A program made the position numbers and the translations under genes. Below are positions 61,526 through 64,000 of a stretch of DNA of 64,000 bases, in pieces. Location of the stretch: positions 80,499 through 144,498 of the forward strand of contig DDGC01000002.1 in NCBI GenBank assembly GCA_002337455.1. Reading direction: 5' to 3'. Under the pieces are notes generated by a model that worked only from the letters and a program-made list of their open reading frames with translations, was not told where the DNA came from and did no database searches. The stretch comes from Rhizobiales bacterium UBA1912 (GTDB taxonomy: Bacteria > Pseudomonadota > Alphaproteobacteria > Rhizobiales > Devosiaceae). How positions within the stretch are numbered: the first letter of the stretch is position 1; each line of letters begins with the position of its first letter.

Positions 61526-62077
61526 ATGAGCTGGACGGACGAGCGCGTAGCACTCCTGAAAAAACTTTGGATGGAAGGCCTCAGTGCAAGCCAGATCGCC
61601 GCTGAACTGAGCGGCGGGGTTACCCGCAATGCAGTCATCGGCAAGGTCCACAGACTGAAGCTGTCGGCGCGCGCCAAACCGGCGAGCGTCGCACCGCGCG
61701 CCAAGGCACAGCGGCCCACGCCACCGCGGCGGCCAACGACTTCGTCCGGATCACGGGGCACCGCCTCGGCAGCGGCCAGCGCGGTCAGCCAGCGGCGCAC
61801 GACGATGGCCCCGACCATGGGCGCCACGGCGCTGAAGATGGACGCAGAATTCGAAACCGAGATGGTGGTGGAAACCAACACCAAGGCCGAGCTGTTCATT
61901 CCGGTCGAGGAGCGCATCTCGCTGCTCCAGTTGACCGAAAAGACCTGCAAATGGCCGATCGGCGACCCGATGAGCAGCGAATTCCACTTCTGCGGTAGGG
62001 AGTCCGACGAGGGCAAGCCCTATTGCGAGTTCCATTCGCGGCGCGCCTACCATCAGATCGACCGCAAGAAGCGGTAG
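61526..62077 (+). CDS. gcrA: GcrA cell-cycle regulator
   Basis: 183 residues. HTH start TDERVALLKKLWMEGLSASQ and GGVTRNAVIGKVHRLKL; basic Pro/Ala linker; C-terminal CKWPIGDP..HFCGR....YCEFHSR domain, the GcrA layout that contacts sigma70 and methylated GANTC promoters. Master regulator of S-phase genes in alphaproteobacteria. A GACTC site lies upstream, consistent with CcrM-linked autoregulation. Confidence 0.95.
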   Translation: MSWTDERVALLKKLWMEGLSASQIAAELSGGVTRNAVIGKVHRLKLSARAKPASVAPRAKAQRPTPPRRPTTSSGSRGTASAAASAVSQRRTTMAPTMGATALKMDAEFETEMVVETNTKAELFIPVEERISLLQLTEKTCKWPIGDPMSSEFHFCGRESDEGKPYCEFHSRRAYHQIDRKKR

Positions 62078-62097
62078 GCTCAAGGCTTCCCGACACG

Positions 62098-62130
62098 AAA
62101 AATGCCCCGGCCCGGTCCGGGGCTTTTTTT
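62098..62130. terminator. Bidirectional terminator after gcrA
   Basis: GCCCCGG (62104-62110) pairs with CCGGGGC (62117-62123), T-run after (62124-62130) and A-run before, so it serves gcrA and the convergent small gene. Confidence 0.8.
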
Positions 62131-62136
62131 GCCAAG

Positions 62137-62352
62137 TCACCAGGCCTTCATCAGCTTGCAGGCGGCAAGTTCTGAAGAGAGCGCGTCGACCGCCCTGCGG
62201 GCTTCAGTCTTGAGCTGATCGAGAGGCAAGCCAAAGGAAACTTCGCGCCCCAGGCGCTTCGAGGGATCACCGGCCCAGGCGAAGTTCATGCAGGATTTCT
62301 TCTGCGTCATGTCGTGAGCGAAGCCCGCAACAGTGAGAGTGGAGTGGGCCAT
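62137..62352 (-). CDS. Small conserved hypothetical protein
   Basis: 71 residues from ATG 62352: FAHDMTQKKSCMNFAWAGDP.. then a charged helical C-terminus (LKTEARRAVDALSSELAACK). Two Cys. No signal peptide or membrane helix. I do not recognise it; convergence on the terminator and plausible coding composition support it. Confidence 0.5.
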   Translation of the reverse strand: MAHSTLTVAGFAHDMTQKKSCMNFAWAGDPSKRLGREVSFGLPLDQLKTEARRAVDALSSELAACKLMKAW

Positions 62353-62517
62353 TGTGCTGCCTTTTCGTGTCATCCTTGGGGAGGATCATAATGCCCGCTT
62401 GCGTCGCGGGGACAAGTGGAGAGGGCCGGGACTTCTTGACGGCCACAGCCGGGCGGCGTTTAATCCGGGCCTCTGGGGGGCAAAGTCCGGTTTTAGAGGC
62501 GCAAGGGAGATGGCGCG

Positions 62518-62715
62518 ATGAAACTTCTGCTCGCCATAGACATAGCCGATCGCCTGCGCGACATCCTCATCAGCCGCAGGCCATTCGACATCGAAAGTGA
62601 AGCCCGAACTCTTGTGGAGCGCCATCCGGAAGCCCATGTGGAGGTCGACGATGTCGTAGCCACCATGTTGCACGAAATGAACCGCGGGTCCGACCGGACG
62701 CGTCCGAGCCCATGA
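62518..62715 (+). CDS. Small hypothetical protein
   Basis: 65 residues, ATG 62518 with AAGGGAG 8 bases upstream. Helical, acidic (LAIDIADRLRDILISRRPFD, HPEAHVEVDDVVATMLHE). No known family recognised. A strong ribosome-binding site is the main support. Confidence 0.5.
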   Translation: MKLLLAIDIADRLRDILISRRPFDIESEARTLVERHPEAHVEVDDVVATMLHEMNRGSDRTRPSP

Positions 62716-62804
62716 TGGAGCGTCTTCGCCCCGCTTGACCGGGATCAATGCCCGGCGGTGCGTGCCAGCCTTATATCGTGAGATTGGAACCCAGGAGACC
62801 GCAA

Positions 62805-63107
62805 ATGGACGATGGCGACGACAAGCGCGAACGGACCTTTACCGAAGAAATCGAGATCGCCGGCCACCAGCTGATCGCGCGGATCAAGGAACTGGTGGCT
62901 GAAGGCAATGTGCGCACGCTACGGATCAAGACCGAAAGCGGCGATGTGTTTCTTGAAATTCCGCTGACCGCGGGAGCCATCGCGGGAGGGGTCGTGACCC
63001 TTGCCGCGCCGTGGCTGGCCGCCATTGGCGCCATTGCGGCGCTGGCGACCAGGGTGAAGGTCGAAATCGTCCGCAAGGACGATGTCGAGCCCGGCGGCGA
63101 GGAATAG
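62805..63107 (+). CDS. DUF4342 family protein
   Basis: 100 residues from ATG 62805, 7 bases after AGGAGA. Motif TFTEEIEIAGHQLIARIKEL, then VRTLRIKTESGDVFLEIPLTAG, and a hydrophobic segment (GAIAGGVVTLAAPWLAAIGAI) as in DUF4342 proteins. Probably membrane-anchored; function unknown. Confidence 0.72.
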   Translation: MDDGDDKRERTFTEEIEIAGHQLIARIKELVAEGNVRTLRIKTESGDVFLEIPLTAGAIAGGVVTLAAPWLAAIGAIAALATRVKVEIVRKDDVEPGGEE

Positions 63108-63115
63108 AGCTCCGG

Positions 63116-63544
63116 CTAGGCGGCCCGCCGCCACTCGGGCAGCGGAAACACCCGGTCATAGGCCAGATTGAAGACGAACGCGTAGCCCATGTAGAACAGC
63201 GCGAACGATATATCCATGATCAGCGCGTGGATCAGCGTGATGCCCAGATACCATGCGATGAACGGCATGAGGACGATCAGCAGACCCAGCTCGAACAGCA
63301 CGGCGTGGGCGATGCGCAGGCGCATCGACTTCAGCGTGGTGCCGGTCGAGCGCTTCATGATCGTATCGAAGCCCAGATTGAAAACATAGTTCCAGGCCAT
63401 CGCGATGGTGGCCGAGACCAGACCGACCACACCCATATCGTGCATGGGCATTGAAAAGACCAATGCGCCAAGCGGGATGACGAGGATGAGGCCGAAGATT
63501 TCGAAAAAAAGCGCGTGGCGGACGCGATCCCAAGCGGTACGCAT
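63116..63544 (-). CDS. PACE family multidrug/biocide efflux transporter
   Basis: 142 residues, four helices in two repeats (the bacterial transmembrane pair fold): RVRHALFFEIFGLILVIPLG, AWNYVFNLGFD, RIAHAVLFELGLLIVLMP and FALFYMGYAFVFNLAYD. The duplicated HALFFE/HAVLFE and N-Y/F-x-F-N pattern is that of AceI-like chlorhexidine exporters. ATG 63544 with AAGGAG upstream. Confidence 0.9.
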   Translation of the reverse strand: MRTAWDRVRHALFFEIFGLILVIPLGALVFSMPMHDMGVVGLVSATIAMAWNYVFNLGFDTIMKRSTGTTLKSMRLRIAHAVLFELGLLIVLMPFIAWYLGITLIHALIMDISFALFYMGYAFVFNLAYDRVFPLPEWRRAA

Positions 63545-64000
63545 GTTGGGGAACTCCTTTGCTAAAAAAGCTCGGGTCGTCCCGAAAACAATGCCCTTTT
63601 TGGGGGAGGTCGTCCTCACTAGAGGCTATTTAGGGCCTCGGGCGGGGAAGTCAAGTTTTGTCTCAAGGGGTGCCGGGGGAACATCAACGCTCTCGTTCCT
63701 TGGCATACGGAAGTGCCCGACGGCGAGATCGCCTCGGCTTGTGGTGGGATAGACGGCATGGGGCGATGAACGCTCCGCACTGAAATTTGTTTTAAATGAA
63801 GCGATCATCGCCCCACGCATCCGGGATTTTAGGCTTATGGCGGCGTCTCGGGCTGGGGTTTGTCGGTCTTTAGTGGGTCGGTTGGTCGAACCGAAAAAGT
63901 GGGAGCCACTTTTTCTGCCAACCTCCCGCGTCCTCCAAACTACCGGTGCCCCTCCGGGTTTCCCCGGTACGACGTGGAACGCCTGGCTCCTCGTCCGGCC
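63545..64000. other. Right-end intergenic region
   Basis: About 450 bases. A minus-strand frame (63626-63820, 64 residues) has no ribosome site and is not called. Palindromic repeat copy 5 is present. No promoter that I can pin down; the sequence runs off the window. Confidence 0.4.
63881..63922. repeat. Dispersed palindromic repeat, copy 5
   Basis: Outer arms GTTGG (63881-63885) and CCAAC (63918-63922); inner arms GAAAAAGTGG (63893-63902) and CCACTTTTTC (63906-63915), loop GAG. Same plan as copy 4 inside the riboswitch linker. Confidence 0.78.

Noticed and set aside
63626..63820. 64-codon minus-strand frame at the right end
   Set aside because: No ribosome-binding site, no recognisable family, starts in a low-information region.
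1..64000. CRISPR arrays, phage or transposon clusters
   Set aside because: No regularly spaced direct repeats, no integrase, transposase or capsid-type proteins found; the S24 repressor stands alone.

Overview
The window is a gene-dense, GC-rich stretch of an alphaproteobacterial chromosome, most likely Hyphomicrobiales and probably Devosiaceae (Devosia/Pelagibacterium type). That is inferred from gene content: a GcrA cell-cycle regulator, class I lysyl-tRNA synthetase, a tandem-fold dCTP deaminase, DUF6460 and DUF4342 proteins, PACE efflux, an argD-argF-hslO run and a SAM-II riboswitch before metZ. I see no rRNA, CRISPR array, insertion sequence, integrase or phage structural gene. One tRNA is present, Gly with anticodon CCC.

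Layout. 1-15.2 kb is mostly housekeeping: a ligase-associated Lhr-type helicase and PdeM nuclease, an SDR dehydrogenase, a MATE exporter, pyrD with a DUF952 gene, an S24 (LexA-like) repressor with an inverted repeat before it, lysS, a TerB-like gene, a family 3 binding protein, a GT2 glycosyltransferase, a BioF2-like acetyltransferase and an FKBP isomerase. 15.4-18.7 kb is a glutarate-type module (CaiB transferase, gcdH, divergent LysR). 18.8-22.8 kb holds a degenerate site-2-protease homologue, a secreted cytochrome c-PQQ alcohol dehydrogenase with a DxD lanthanide-type signature, and a XoxJ/MxaJ-like binding protein. 22.9-24.4 kb is a secreted tandem SnoaL protein and an Rrf2 regulator; the two promoters share a precise 23-bp dyad, three copies in all.

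25.0-44.9 kb is a catabolic island. It contains a TRAP transporter next to HpaBC, with AraC and HpaR-type MarR regulators; a TctCBA transporter operon that includes an enolase-superfamily enzyme and a two-subunit acyl-CoA ligase; and a MarR-led, end-to-end overlapping operon (flavin enzyme, two crotonases, CaiB CoA-transferase) divergent from an HMG-CoA-lyase-like gene and an acyl-CoA synthetase. The lyase-like protein has His where the family has its catalytic Cys. Together these look like uptake, CoA activation and C-C cleavage of an unidentified organic acid.

45-64 kb returns to core functions: tRNA-Gly, a ProVWX betaine importer, dCTP deaminase, metZ behind a SAM-II riboswitch whose linker carries a palindromic repeat, trkH, an RND efflux pair, hslO, argF, argD, gcrA, small conserved proteins and a PACE exporter. 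At least five related palindromes (core GAAAAAGT...ACTTTTTC) lie in intergenic DNA.

Start codons: several genes appear to start at TTG or GTG, often with a good ribosome-binding site just upstream. I used those starts where the longest reading frame would read through leader DNA.
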